Source: an uncultured Bifidobacteriaceae bacterium
GTDB taxonomy: Bacteria > Actinomycetota > Actinomycetes > Actinomycetales > Bifidobacteriaceae
Assembly (NCBI GenBank): GCA_946891915.1
Contig: CAMPNN010000002.1
Span: 71,223-135,222, forward strand
Direction of reading: 5' to 3'
DNA: 64,000 bases
In this document: positions 7,987 to 18,900 of the stretch, in pieces
Position numbering within the stretch: the stretch's first letter is position 1
Layout of the letters: each line of letters starts with the position of its first letter
The notes under the pieces: model-generated
The model's database searches: none
What the model was told of the DNA's origin: nothing
Seen by the model: the letters and a program-made list of their open reading frames with translations, nothing else
Program-made: the position numbers and the translations under genes

Positions 7987-9297
7987 TCACGCAAACATTT
8001 CATTCGCTTTTTTAGAAAGCGCATACCGAAGAGGGCGTTCGCCAATAGAATCAACCATTTCAAGATCAATCAAACCGTTAAGCGCGCTCACAATCTTTCT
8101 CTCACCAATCTTCTCATCAATTGCGTTGCCAACGTATTCGCTTAGTTGCTTGCGAGTCATTGGAGTTGGATTATACGAAAAAAGCTTATTTTGCAACAAA
8201 ATGGTCATAACTTCGCGCTGCACTTTAGAAATCGCTGTTTTTTTGGAAAACTCGAATAGCTTATCCATGCAGTAAATAATCTGTTTTAATTGCAAAATAA
8301 TATTGTTCAATACTTCGATCTGCGCTTTTTCAACATATTCCAACATTGTGCAACAAAACATAGTTAAATCATTGCAATTAAATACTTCCTGAGCTTTAGA
8401 AAATGCAGCATAGTATCCAGATTTTTCTGCACAAATTACAGAGCTTAAGCTCAAAACCGTTGGCATCGAAAGCTGCTCATGAAATTGCAAAGCAAGCAAA
8501 AACCGCCCAGTTCTGCCGTTTCCATCGTAAAACGGGTGCACGCTCTCAAAAGCATAGTGGCACATGCACGCTTTAATAAGAGTTGGAACTTCGTTGCTAT
8601 TCATCAAACTCAACATCTGCGTTAAATGATTTTGAATTTCCACTTCCGTTGCATCGCCATCGTGCACTACATTATTTGCACCATCACGAATACTTACTTT
8701 TTTCTTCCTAAAAATCTCACCATCTGGAATATCGCCTGATTCTAATTCGCCCTGCATAATACTGTCGTAGATTTTTCGTATATCTTGCAAGGTATGTGGA
8801 ATTGAAGTGTTACTCTTCTTTGAATCTGCAACTGACTCTACATTCAAATCCGCAACAGAGTCCGTAACAGACTTTTCTTTAGAATCTGCAAGCTCAAGAA
8901 AAAGCTTAGTAAATTCGCTAAAACGCGTATGCTTATTCTGTTCACTCGCAGCAGCAAGCGCTTTGGAAAGCTCTTTTCTAGTGCTGTGAACACCCTCAAT
9001 AATGTTGGTATTTTGCACTTCTTTTGCAATAAGTTGCATTAAATACTCGCGCTGAGCAAACCGCGGCAACCTGTTCCACGCTTTTTCAACCGCTTTTTCA
9101 GCATACGCAATATCATTCATATACGTTACAAGATCTGTTATGCACATTGCAAAAATCTCATGCGCATCAAATACGATTCCAGAACGATACGTTGCAGGAT
9201 TATCAATGCGCAATCGATATTCTTCTTCCGCAATATAGCAAGGTTTCGCATTACTTTTAGACATCGCAACCATTTTGCGTATTGTTTTGTAATCCAT
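7987..9297 (-). CDS. Fic-domain protein with N-terminal inhibitory motif
   Basis: Fic proteins usually transfer AMP from ATP to a Ser, Thr or Tyr of a target protein. The catalytic loop HPFYDGNGRTGR (near residue 256) fits the consensus HPFx(D/E)GNGRxxR, including the catalytic His. Near residue 97, TNIIEG matches the autoinhibitory motif (S/T)xxxE(G/N), which places it among self-inhibited Fic enzymes with an N-terminal alpha-inh helix. The 436 residues also include a C-terminal winged-helix-like region (MTRKQLSEYVG). The start follows GGAG seven bases upstream. It is the first gene of a two-gene unit with apbE. Its upstream region carries a 14-bp repeat array. The target protein is unknown. 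Confidence 0.88.
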   Translation of the reverse strand: MDYKTIRKMVAMSKSNAKPCYIAEEEYRLRIDNPATYRSGIVFDAHEIFAMCITDLVTYMNDIAYAEKAVEKAWNRLPRFAQREYLMQLIAKEVQNTNIIEGVHSTRKELSKALAAASEQNKHTRFSEFTKLFLELADSKEKSVTDSVADLNVESVADSKKSNTSIPHTLQDIRKIYDSIMQGELESGDIPDGEIFRKKKVSIRDGANNVVHDGDATEVEIQNHLTQMLSLMNSNEVPTLIKACMCHYAFESVHPFYDGNGRTGRFLLALQFHEQLSMPTVLSLSSVICAEKSGYYAAFSKAQEVFNCNDLTMFCCTMLEYVEKAQIEVLNNIILQLKQIIYCMDKLFEFSKKTAISKVQREVMTILLQNKLFSYNPTPMTRKQLSEYVGNAIDEKIGERKIVSALNGLIDLEMVDSIGERPLRYALSKKANEMFA

Positions 9298-9309
9298 AAT
9301 GCAGCTCCA

Positions 9310-9365
9310 TTTACGTTATTGCGTTTACGTTATTGCGTTTACGTTATTGCGTTTACGTTATTGAG
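9310..9365. repeat. Four tandem 14-bp repeats upstream of fic
   Basis: The unit TTTACGTTATTGCG occurs three times exactly and a fourth time with a changed end (TTTACGTTATTGAG), all in register. The array starts 13 bp upstream of the fic start codon, so it lies in the promoter or leader. A regulator-binding array is plausible; slipped-strand variation is also possible. Confidence 0.8.
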
Positions 9366-9469
9366 GATTTTGTAGTAATGTCTTGCAATGTTTTGCTTGC
9401 GATATTTTTGCATATACGCAAATAACGCATTTATCACAAAATGATTGCATAGATAACGTAAGAATCTAT

Positions 9470-9546
9470 TCTATACCGACATTTTGGCAAAATGAAGGCA
9501 TAGAGAGCAAAAAACATTCGTCTATACCGACATTTTTGCAAAAATG
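9470..9546. promoter_or_regulatory. Two matching palindromic elements between fic and higB
   Basis: Two copies of TCTATACCGACATTTT start 51 bp apart (9470 and 9521). Each contains a perfect palindrome, CATTTTGGCAAAATG in the first and CATTTTTGCAAAAATG in the second. In the second, flanking CTATA and TATAG extend the symmetry. They lie in the 347-bp gap between divergent genes and look like operator sites. The regulator is not identified. Confidence 0.55.
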
Positions 9547-9601
9547 CACTATAGAAAAATCAGCAGCACTGGCAACATAACGCGTTCACTATTCAAGTAA
9601 C

Positions 9602-9638
9602 ACTAACGCTTGACGTTAGTAACGCAATACGTTACCAT
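9602..9638 (+). promoter_or_regulatory. higBA promoter with overlapping operator
   Basis: TTGACG (9610-9615) and TACCAT (9633-9638) are spaced 17 bp apart and place the start of transcription at about the higB ATG, suggesting a leaderless message. The inverted repeat ACTAACG-cttga-CGTTAGT (9602-9620) overlaps the -35 box, the expected position for autorepression by the HigA antitoxin. Confidence 0.55.
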
Positions 9639-9644
9639 AGTTTT

Positions 9645-9932
9645 ATGGAGACGAGAGAAAAGGAACTTAATGATTACCTATACGGCGGATTATACCCAAA
9701 AGGTTATCCCACTGGATTAGAAAAAATCCTAAAAAGAAAGTTGCAAATACTAAAAGCTGCATACGATTTGCAAGATCTTAAAGCGCCGCCAGGAAATCAG
9801 CTTGAGCCACTCAAAGGCAATCTACTTGGATACTGGAGCATAAGAGTAAATAAACAATACAGACTAATTTTCAAATGGAACAACAATACGAAAGAAGCTT
9901 ACGATGTCTACTTCGACGACTACCACAGATAA
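9645..9932 (+). CDS. higB: HigB-like toxin (RelE superfamily)
   Basis: This 95-residue basic protein fits the HigB/RelE mRNA interferase group, ribosome-dependent RNases that cleave mRNA during translation. The C-terminal part has the RelE-like beta sheet pattern (LLGYWSIRVNKQYRLIFKW), including the Arg residues (RVNKQYR) typical of the active site, and ends in VYFDDYHR. The toxin gene comes first and overlaps the antitoxin gene by 29 bp, the usual higBA order. No ribosome site precedes the ATG; the promoter position suggests leaderless translation. Confidence 0.85.
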   Translation: METREKELNDYLYGGLYPKGYPTGLEKILKRKLQILKAAYDLQDLKAPPGNQLEPLKGNLLGYWSIRVNKQYRLIFKWNNNTKEAYDVYFDDYHR

Positions 9933-10200
9933 CTACTTGAGCACTCCAGGTGAAATTTTGCGCGAAGAATTTATGGAACCGCTTAAAATCAGCTCATACA
10001 AACTTGCACACACTATCGGTGTATCCCAAACAGCAATCGGAGAAATCTTAAACGGCAAACGCGCGATCAGCGTAGCAATGGCATACAAGCTATCTAAAGC
10101 TTTTAGAACAACCCCCAATTTTTGGCTCAATCTCCAACTCGACTATGACATTCTGCGATTTGACGAATCCAGCATCAGCAACATCACGCCACTCGTTTAG
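9904..10200 (+). CDS. higA: HigA-like antitoxin (XRE-family HTH)
   Basis: This 98-residue protein contains a Cro/CI-type helix-turn-helix (SSYKLAHTIGVSQTAIGEIL, about residues 30-49) and the HigA signature TPGEILREEFMEPL just before it. It should neutralise HigB and repress the operon, probably at the inverted repeat over the -35 box. The gene overlaps the 3' end of higB by 29 bp, so translation is likely coupled. Intact and of normal length. Confidence 0.88.
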   Translation: MSTSTTTTDNYLSTPGEILREEFMEPLKISSYKLAHTIGVSQTAIGEILNGKRAISVAMAYKLSKAFRTTPNFWLNLQLDYDILRFDESSISNITPLV

Positions 10201-10220
10201 GCGTAACCCATGGTAAGTGA

Positions 10221-10252
10221 AAAAATCGGGCGATGCATAAATGCATCGCCCG
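10221..10252. terminator. Convergent terminator between higA and the HTH-Fic gene
   Basis: CGGGCGATGCAT and ATGCATCGCCCG form a perfect 12-bp stem around AA (10227-10252). On the minus strand it is followed by ATTTTTTC, a good U-tract for ending the HTH-Fic transcript. On the plus strand the T-richness is weaker (ACTTTCGTTTT), so it may act on both. Confidence 0.75.
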
Positions 10253-10337
10253 CAAAACTTTCGTTTTCAAATCGCATGAAACACGCTACCACGCCGCACA
10301 TACGTTACGCAATACAGTCTCTTTACAAAAGCTTGCA

Positions 10338-11330
10338 TCACAACCCAAAAAGCTTCAACAGCGCACGGAACGTATCTTGACCGTCATAGCAAGTTTCAAC
10401 TAGGAATCCACGCTCATTGCTATATTCTTTGAGACCGCGATAATAGTAATATTTCTTTCGATCCTCAATAATAAACGGCACGATATTATGCTTTAAGCAT
10501 TCCTTAAAAGCAATCAAACGCCCAACCCTGCCATTTCCATCCTGAAATGGATGTATCCGCTCAAACCTGTAGTGAAAATCAACTATATCCTCTAGCTGCA
10601 AATTAGTTTTAGCAATATATTCTGCCAACAGCTTACTAATCTCCTCGTGCACTTTTTTCGGCTCGCAAGTTTGCACACCTCCTACAACATTCGCACGCAA
10701 CTTGTAATCACCCACACGAAACCAAGGAAGAAGCTCGTCGCTTGTTCCGCGTTTAAGCAGCAAATGTAAATGCTTAATCATGTCTTCACTAAGAGGCCCT
10801 TCAGCAACATCAATGCAGTAATCAATCGCGCGAAAATGATTCACTGTTTCAACAATGTCGTCAACTTTAATAGCCGTGCTCTCTGCTGCGCCAGTGTTTG
10901 AATCCGCGCTATCAACTACAGCATCCACCTTTTCTTCGGAATCAATAGTATTAGTTTCAAAAATTCGCCTAGTTTGATCTTCGCTTAGTTGGCTTCCTTC
11001 AATATGATTCGAGTTATACGTCATGCGAATTTGAAGCTCGTGATAAATTCCACCCGGTATACGATGCTCCTTCTCTTCCCTAAGTCTTTGCAAAATAGGG
11101 TTACTTGAGATTACACGATACAATTCGCTAGGCTTGCATTGTAAATAGTCGCTGATTTTCGCGATTACTGAATTTGATAGTTTTTCACCTTTTGATATTT
11201 TTGCAATCGTACGAGAAGAAATATGCAGTTCAGCTGCTAACTGAGATTTCTTAATACCTTTTTCTTGTAGCCTTTTGTTAAATCCCGCGTAATCATACAT
11301 TTTTAACAGTTCGCTTTCTTCCGCTTGCAT
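10338..11330 (-). CDS. Fic-domain protein with N-terminal HTH
   Basis: This is the second putative AMP-transferase in the island (330 residues). Residues about 15-75 are a Cro/CI-type HTH (KKSQLAAELHISSRTIAKIS). The rest is a Fic domain with catalytic loop HPFQDGNGRVGR near residue 260. The motif SNHIEG near residue 108 fits the inhibitory signature (S/T)xxxE(G/N). Fusion of HTH and Fic suggests a self-regulating, DNA-binding enzyme. The insert between about 130 and 155 is Asp/Ala/Ser-rich. No strong ribosome site is visible at the ATG; MYDYAGF ten codons downstream is an alternative start. The target is unknown. Confidence 0.85.
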   Translation of the reverse strand: MQAEESELLKMYDYAGFNKRLQEKGIKKSQLAAELHISSRTIAKISKGEKLSNSVIAKISDYLQCKPSELYRVISSNPILQRLREEKEHRIPGGIYHELQIRMTYNSNHIEGSQLSEDQTRRIFETNTIDSEEKVDAVVDSADSNTGAAESTAIKVDDIVETVNHFRAIDYCIDVAEGPLSEDMIKHLHLLLKRGTSDELLPWFRVGDYKLRANVVGGVQTCEPKKVHEEISKLLAEYIAKTNLQLEDIVDFHYRFERIHPFQDGNGRVGRLIAFKECLKHNIVPFIIEDRKKYYYYRGLKEYSNERGFLVETCYDGQDTFRALLKLFGL

Positions 11331-11451
11331 AGTTTTAATTGAGATAAATTATGACGAATCTAAATACTCACGCACTAAAATCTTTACTTATTTTCCCATA
11401 ATCAACATCAAAAGTAAAGATAATTGCTATTTTATGCACGCAAATGTAAAG

Positions 11452-11712
11452 ATGAGCAATACTATAAGCAAAAAGAAAAGAATATTAGCGCGAGCGCAAA
11501 CAGACGCCTCCACTTTCAAAAGTGAAAAAATATTAAAGTTTTGAAAGTCAAAATGCGCATATGCTTTCAAAAGTGAAAAATACTACGATTTTGAAGACGA
11601 CATTAGTGATGATTCTAAATTGGTGAGCGATACTGCTAGTAGCACCAAGACAAAGGCCAAGTCTGGACATAGCTCTGCACTATCACGCGACATTTACTTT
11701 ACAACGCAGTAA
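11452..11712 (+). pseudogene. Small reading frame interrupted by an in-frame TGA
   Basis: From the ATG at 11452 one frame runs 86 codons to TAA at 11710, broken only by TGA at 11542. The second part looks protein-like (YYDFEDDISDDSKLVSDTAS, then a Lys-rich stretch). The sequence TTTCAAAAGTGAAAAA occurs both just before and soon after the TGA, so a partial duplication may have created the break. No family is recognised. Its last codons fall inside the 52-bp repeat array. Confidence 0.3.
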
Positions 11713-11810
11713 AATTTCAATCGGATTTCAGCAATAAAACGACATTTACTTTACAACGCAGTAAAATTTCAATCGAATTTCAGCGAAAAAACGACATTTA
11801 CTTTACAAGT
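11688..11810. repeat. Tandem 52-bp repeat array (2 full copies plus a partial)
   Basis: Units start at 11688, 11740 and 11792 with the phrase CGACATTTACTTTACAA. The first two are nearly identical over 52 bp (CAGCAATAAAA versus CAGCGAAAAAA at the ends) and the third stops after about 19 bp. Each full unit holds the dyad TTTACTTTAC...AGTAAA. The array is in the 611-bp gene-poor gap 11331-11941. It might be an iteron-like binding array or a recombination relic. Confidence 0.75.
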
Positions 11811-11821
11811 GCGCGATAAAA

Positions 11822-11862
11822 ACAAAAAGGCAGGAGCTTGAGAATACCCAAACTCCCGCCTT
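11822..11862 (-). terminator. Terminator of the ATP synthase operon
   Basis: On the minus strand AAGGCGGGAGTTTG pairs with CAAGCTCCTGCCTT around a short loop, followed by TTTTTGTTTTT. It lies about 80 bp beyond the atpC stop codon. Confidence 0.75.
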
Positions 11863-11941
11863 AATAAGAGATTACTTCGCTTGCGCAAGTTTATAAAGCT
11901 TACTAAAGCAACAAAACTTACGAAAGCAACAAAAGCAAACC

Positions 11942-12256
11942 CTAAATCACTTTTGCGTTAGGCAACACATTTCCGTCTTTATCAACGTTGCAACTGTGCT
12001 CAACAGCAATCGTAATGTGATCATCGTCAACAGAGAAGAAGCCATCCGTCACCTTAAAAACGTGACGCACACCCTTCAAGTCGTCAACCTTCACGAAACC
12101 GTGATCAATTAACGCAAGCACAGCCTCATGCCCAGGAAGCACACCCATTGCGCCATTCACAGAAGGAATGACCACAAACTTAGCTCCGCCTTCCCACACA
12201 GGATGCCTGGCTGCCACCACACTAACGTGCAGCGATTTTACTTGCTTCTCTGCCAT
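11942..12256 (-). CDS. atpC: F1Fo ATP synthase epsilon subunit
   Basis: The epsilon subunit is part of the central stalk and regulates F1 ATPase. Residues about 5-90 form the N-terminal beta-sandwich, seen in the motif GAMGVLPGHEAVLALI. At 104 residues the protein is short because the C-terminal helical hairpin is nearly absent, a state common in Actinobacteria. The ATG at 12256 (MAEKQVKSL) is chosen because it lies 2 bp after the atpD stop; an upstream extension would overlap atpD. It is the last gene of the atp operon. Confidence 0.93.
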   Translation of the reverse strand: MAEKQVKSLHVSVVAARHPVWEGGAKFVVIPSVNGAMGVLPGHEAVLALIDHGFVKVDDLKGVRHVFKVTDGFFSVDDDHITIAVEHSCNVDKDGNVLPNAKVI

Positions 12257-12258
12257 AA

Positions 12259-13752
<1,494 letters not shown>

Positions 13753-14757
13753 CTAATCCTCCTCATTATTCAGCGCATCAGCGCTGCCGATAATCTCGGT
13801 AAGTTCTTGAGTGATAGATGCCTGGCGAGATGCATTAAGCTTTCTCGTTAAATCATCCACCAAATTGCGGGCGTTGTCTGTGGCCGTATGCATAGCGTTC
13901 TGCCTACTCGCTGTTTCAGAAGCAGCAGAAGTAAGTAAGCACTCGTGAATACGCGACTGAATGTACTTAGGCAAAACAGCATCCAGCACTTCATCCGAGC
14001 TTGGCTCGAAGCAGTACTCAACAGCGTCAGGATTGCTGCGACTAACTGCCTCTTCACGAGCTGAAACTGCACCAGTAGACGACAACGATGCTGAAGGCCC
14101 AGAAGCTTCTTCGTAATCAGGACGGTGCATAGAAAACTCTTCACCATCCTTCAAAGGAACCAGCTCAACTGGCAGCATACGTAACGTACGAACTTTTTGC
14201 CTCACCATATTAATAAATTCGGTGAAAACAATATACAGTTCCGAAACTCCACCTTCTGCTTCCGGAGTCATATAAGCGTCCATCAAAGTATCGGAAATCT
14301 TTTCAGCAATAGTGACATCAGGATGGTCAGTAGAACCTTCCCAAGTACCTGCCACATCGCGATTACGATACTTGTAATAAGTAGCACCGCGGCGACCATA
14401 AACGTAAAGCTCAGCGTGCTTACCTTCAGCATCAAGCTTAGCAAGAAGCGCCTCAGTCTCGCGAATAATCGAAGACGTAAACGCACCTGCCATACCACGA
14501 TCAGAAGTAAGTGCAAGAACCGCTACGCGATTGCCTGGATGATCCTTACCAAATATAGGATGCTTAATATTTGCTTCGTGATGAGCTACCAACGCCTGCA
14601 CGGCATCGAAAATTGCGTCACTGTAAGGCTTAGCATTAAGCGCAATATCACGCGCTTTAGCAATATGCGAAGACGCAATCATTTCCTGAGCCTTAAAGAT
14701 TTTACCCAAAGACTGTGTGGAAATAATTCTCGATTTCAATGCAAGTTGGGAGGACAT
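13753..14757 (-). CDS. atpG: F1Fo ATP synthase gamma subunit
   Basis: The gamma subunit is the rotating shaft of F1. The N-terminal helix (LKSRIISTQSLGKIFKAQEMIA) and the C-terminal helix with MHTATDNARNL are conserved. At 334 residues it is longer than most. The extra length is a Ser/Ala/Glu-rich loop around residues 215-255 (SGPSASLSSTGAVSAREE), after the usual LLPV region. The loop probably projects from the globular domain. It is 3 bp after the atpA stop. Confidence 0.96.
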   Translation of the reverse strand: MSSQLALKSRIISTQSLGKIFKAQEMIASSHIAKARDIALNAKPYSDAIFDAVQALVAHHEANIKHPIFGKDHPGNRVAVLALTSDRGMAGAFTSSIIRETEALLAKLDAEGKHAELYVYGRRGATYYKYRNRDVAGTWEGSTDHPDVTIAEKISDTLMDAYMTPEAEGGVSELYIVFTEFINMVRQKVRTLRMLPVELVPLKDGEEFSMHRPDYEEASGPSASLSSTGAVSAREEAVSRSNPDAVEYCFEPSSDEVLDAVLPKYIQSRIHECLLTSAASETASRQNAMHTATDNARNLVDDLTRKLNASRQASITQELTEIIGSADALNNEED

Positions 14758-14760
14758 ACG

Positions 14761-16422
<1,662 letters not shown>

Positions 16423-16438
16423 AATTCTCCTTAATTTA

Positions 16439-17020
16439 CTACTTCACTGCCTGTGTCCAAGCGCCGTTTCGCGCAGAACGTTGCAACTGCTTTAGCTGCA
16501 TCAACATGGTGCGATCGGTTATTTGATCACCGATTTGTATACGCATGCCACCAAGCACGTTTGGATCCACAATTGGGTTAATGTATGCACGATGACCCAA
16601 CTTATCGCTGTAGATTTCAATCAAACGCTTGATTTGCTTATCTGTAAGCGGCTGAGCAGTAGTGACAGTAACCAATGTTTCGCCAGCTTCACGCTCAAAT
16701 CCTGACCAAGCGCCGCCAAAGCTACCGGTTTTGCCGCTTTCAGCACCGCCATGCCACGTTCCTACTAGATAATGCATAATGCGCAATACGACAGGGTGCG
16801 CTTTACCTCCAATAAGCTCGTCAATTAGGCGAGACTTATCTTCCGAAGATCTATTCGGATCGGTAATCGCATCAGAAAGCTCAGGATACTGATCAATCAT
16901 GTCCATCATTGACGAAAGCTCGTCAGCGATGCGCTGCGCTTCATCGTGCGCATCTGAGATGGCCTGCGCAAGAGAAGAACGCGACAAACTATCGTTTGCA
17001 CGCGATGCCTTTTCTGGCAT
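16439..17020 (-). CDS. atpH: F1Fo ATP synthase delta subunit
   Basis: The delta subunit joins F1 to the peripheral stalk. The C-terminal half has the family signature ([17 protein letters not shown], then [18 protein letters not shown]). The start is the ATG at 17020, which follows AGGAGG seven bases upstream; the frame continues upstream without a ribosome site. At 193 residues it is close to the E. coli protein. My recollection is that bifidobacterial homologues are near 278 residues, so the middle part may be reduced here. It is between atpF and atpA as usual. Confidence 0.94.
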   Translation of the reverse strand: MPEKASRANDSLSRSSLAQAISDAHDEAQRIADELSSMMDMIDQYPELSDAITDPNRSSEDKSRLIDELIGGKAHPVVLRIMHYLVGTWHGGAESGKTGSFGGAWSGFEREAGETLVTVTTAQPLTDKQIKRLIEIYSDKLGHRAYINPIVDPNVLGGMRIQIGDQITDRTMLMQLKQLQRSARNGAWTQAVK

Positions 17021-17128
17021 TATTACCTCCTCATTTCTGTAAAACGAAGTAACGCAATTAATATACAAAACCAATAAAAGCGCAAATTATTTTTTATTTT
17101 GCAATTATTAAGTTTTGTATATTAAGCC

Positions 17129-17671
17129 TTACTTAACTTGATCCGAATTTTTAGTATCTCCAACTTCATCAATCACATGATCAATAATTTTGGAGCTTAC
17201 AGTATCGTCATCCAACTTGGATGCAAGAATCTTGCCAGCTAAAGCTGCTGCAAGAACCGACACCTCTCCTTGGAGGCTGGACATGGCATGCTTATGCTGA
17301 GCCTCAATGGAATGCTGAGCTTCACTAATGATTTTCGCAGCATCCTTTTCAGCGCGTTGCCTAGCTTCGCCAATAATTTTTGAAGCCTCTGCACGAGCCT
17401 CTTCGCGAGTTTTTGCAGCATCAGTCTGAGCTTGAGTAAGCTCTTCTTCAATCTGATTCTTTAGTTCATCAGCTTCACGCTGCATGTTTGCTGCTTTGGC
17501 CATTCCGCCTTCGATTTTTTCTGCGCGTTCATCAAGAATTGCCTGGAATTTAGGCATAATGAACTTGTAGAAAAACACTGCAAGAACTACCAAAACTACT
17601 AACGACCACACTACGTCGTAAGGCTCAGGCAAGAACAACGCCAAACCATTACTCTCAGATGCATGTGCCAT
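17129..17671 (-). CDS. atpF: F1Fo ATP synthase subunit b
   Basis: Subunit b forms the peripheral stalk. One membrane segment at about residues 20-40 (VVWSLVVLVVLAVFFYKFI) is followed by a long charged amphipathic helix rich in Ala, Glu and Lys, which dimerises and binds delta. A conserved LDERAEKIEGG region follows the membrane segment. Length (180 residues) fits. There is a 54-bp gap to atpH. Confidence 0.97.
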   Translation of the reverse strand: MAHASESNGLALFLPEPYDVVWSLVVLVVLAVFFYKFIMPKFQAILDERAEKIEGGMAKAANMQREADELKNQIEEELTQAQTDAAKTREEARAEASKIIGEARQRAEKDAAKIISEAQHSIEAQHKHAMSSLQGEVSVLAAALAGKILASKLDDDTVSSKIIDHVIDEVGDTKNSDQVK

Positions 17672-17735
17672 GGCTTGTCCTTTCTATTCCTTCAACACTT
17701 TTGTATTAGTGCTGGAACGAGTTATTTCGTTCGGT

Positions 17736-17969
17736 TCATTTTCCCATAATGTAGGCAACGAATCCGAGCAAGCCCAGAACCTCGATAAATGCCAAACCGA
17801 CGAACATGAACAGCTGAATGCGGTTTCCGACTTCTGGCTGACGTGCAGTGGATTCCATAGCCTTAGCAACAACTATTGCCATACCAAGCGCAGGAGAAAT
17901 TGTTGCAACAGCAAAGCCAAGAATGCTAAGGTTGCCGATCAAGCCTGCGAGAGCGATGATATTATTCAT
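17736..17969 (-). CDS. atpE: F1Fo ATP synthase subunit c
   Basis: This 77-residue hairpin forms the proton-carrying ring. Two membrane helices flank a polar loop (ARQPE). The second helix contains the ion-binding carboxylate Glu63 in LAFIEVLGLLG. The conserved glycine-rich first helix is present. The gene is 64 bp after atpF and 76 bp before atpB, with intact reading frame and normal size. It is probably the most abundant product of the operon. Confidence 0.97.
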   Translation of the reverse strand: MNNIIALAGLIGNLSILGFAVATISPALGMAIVVAKAMESTARQPEVGNRIQLFMFVGLAFIEVLGLLGFVAYIMGK

Positions 17970-18045
17970 TGGTTTCCTTTCTGTTAAAACAGTAACCAGT
18001 ATAAACCCTTAAGATGGGTAAAATCTGAAGATTTAAGCTATGCTA

Positions 18046-18900
18046 TCAAGCAACAGCAACAGCAGACTTTTCTTCCTCTTCTGGGTAACTTTCCGAAATG
18101 TAGACGGAAGCAAGCACGGTAAAAATAAACGCCTGCAAACCGGCTACCATAATTTCGAATAGGGTAAACAGAATGCCGCCAAGCAGCCACAAAGCACCGC
18201 CGAAGGCAAGGAGTTTATTGCTGGAATCCACCACAAAGAAATTGGTGAATACTAAGCAAGTGGCCACCAGCAAATGGCCAGCAATCATATTCGCAAACAA
18301 ACGGATTGTAAGCGAAAGTGGTCGCACAATTATTAATTCTATGAGTTGCAATGGCGAAAGAATAAAGTAAATCGGCCATGGCACTCCCGCTGGGAACAAT
18401 GCTTCACGGAAGAATCGCAAAAAACCTTTTTCGCGAATGCCAGCAATAAGATATTGGCACACAACCCACAAAGCAAATACCAACGGACCAGTAATGGTTG
18501 CGGTTGCAGCCATATTTAATCCTGGAATCACAGAACAAAGATTAAAGAAGAAAATTGTGATGAAAAGTGTAGACATCATTGGCACATATCGCTTGCCACG
18601 TTCCTCACCAATCATCTCGTAAACAATGTTGTAGCGCACAAAGTCCATTAAAATTTCCAGCACGCTCTGGAATCTTCCTGGAACTAACTTTGCGCGAGCG
18701 GCACCAACGCCAAAAATAATCATAACGATTACAGCCATGAGCACTCGCACTAAAATAATGCGATTCATGGCGAATGGTGTGCCTTGGAACAAAATCTCTG
18801 GAGGCAAAAATTCGCCAATATTAGGCAATTCTGGTCCCGATGAAGCCGTTGCTGAAGCTACACTAGTAGTCCTCAGTAAAAAGTCAACCATTCCATTCAT
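18046..18900 (-). CDS. atpB: F1Fo ATP synthase subunit a
   Basis: Subunit a forms the proton half-channels next to the c-ring. Several membrane helices are visible, with the conserved RPLSLTIRLFANMIAGHLL segment containing the essential Arg. The ATG at 18900 is preferred because GGAGG lies five bases upstream; an in-frame ATG 27 bp upstream lacks a ribosome site. It is the first gene of atpBEFHAGDC. No atpI is next to it, and no convincing promoter was seen in 18901-19157. Confidence 0.96.
   Translation of the reverse strand: MNGMVDFLLRTTSVASATASSGPELPNIGEFLPPEILFQGTPFAMNRIILVRVLMAVIVMIIFGVGAARAKLVPGRFQSVLEILMDFVRYNIVYEMIGEERGKRYVPMMSTLFITIFFFNLCSVIPGLNMAATATITGPLVFALWVVCQYLIAGIREKGFLRFFREALFPAGVPWPIYFILSPLQLIELIIVRPLSLTIRLFANMIAGHLLVATCLVFTNFFVVDSSNKLLAFGGALWLLGGILFTLFEIMVAGLQAFIFTVLASVYISESYPEEEEKSAVAVA

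Noticed and set aside
9303..9546. CRISPR array
   Set aside because: The repeats are short, directly contiguous or only duplicated, lack spacers of constant size, and no cas gene is nearby.
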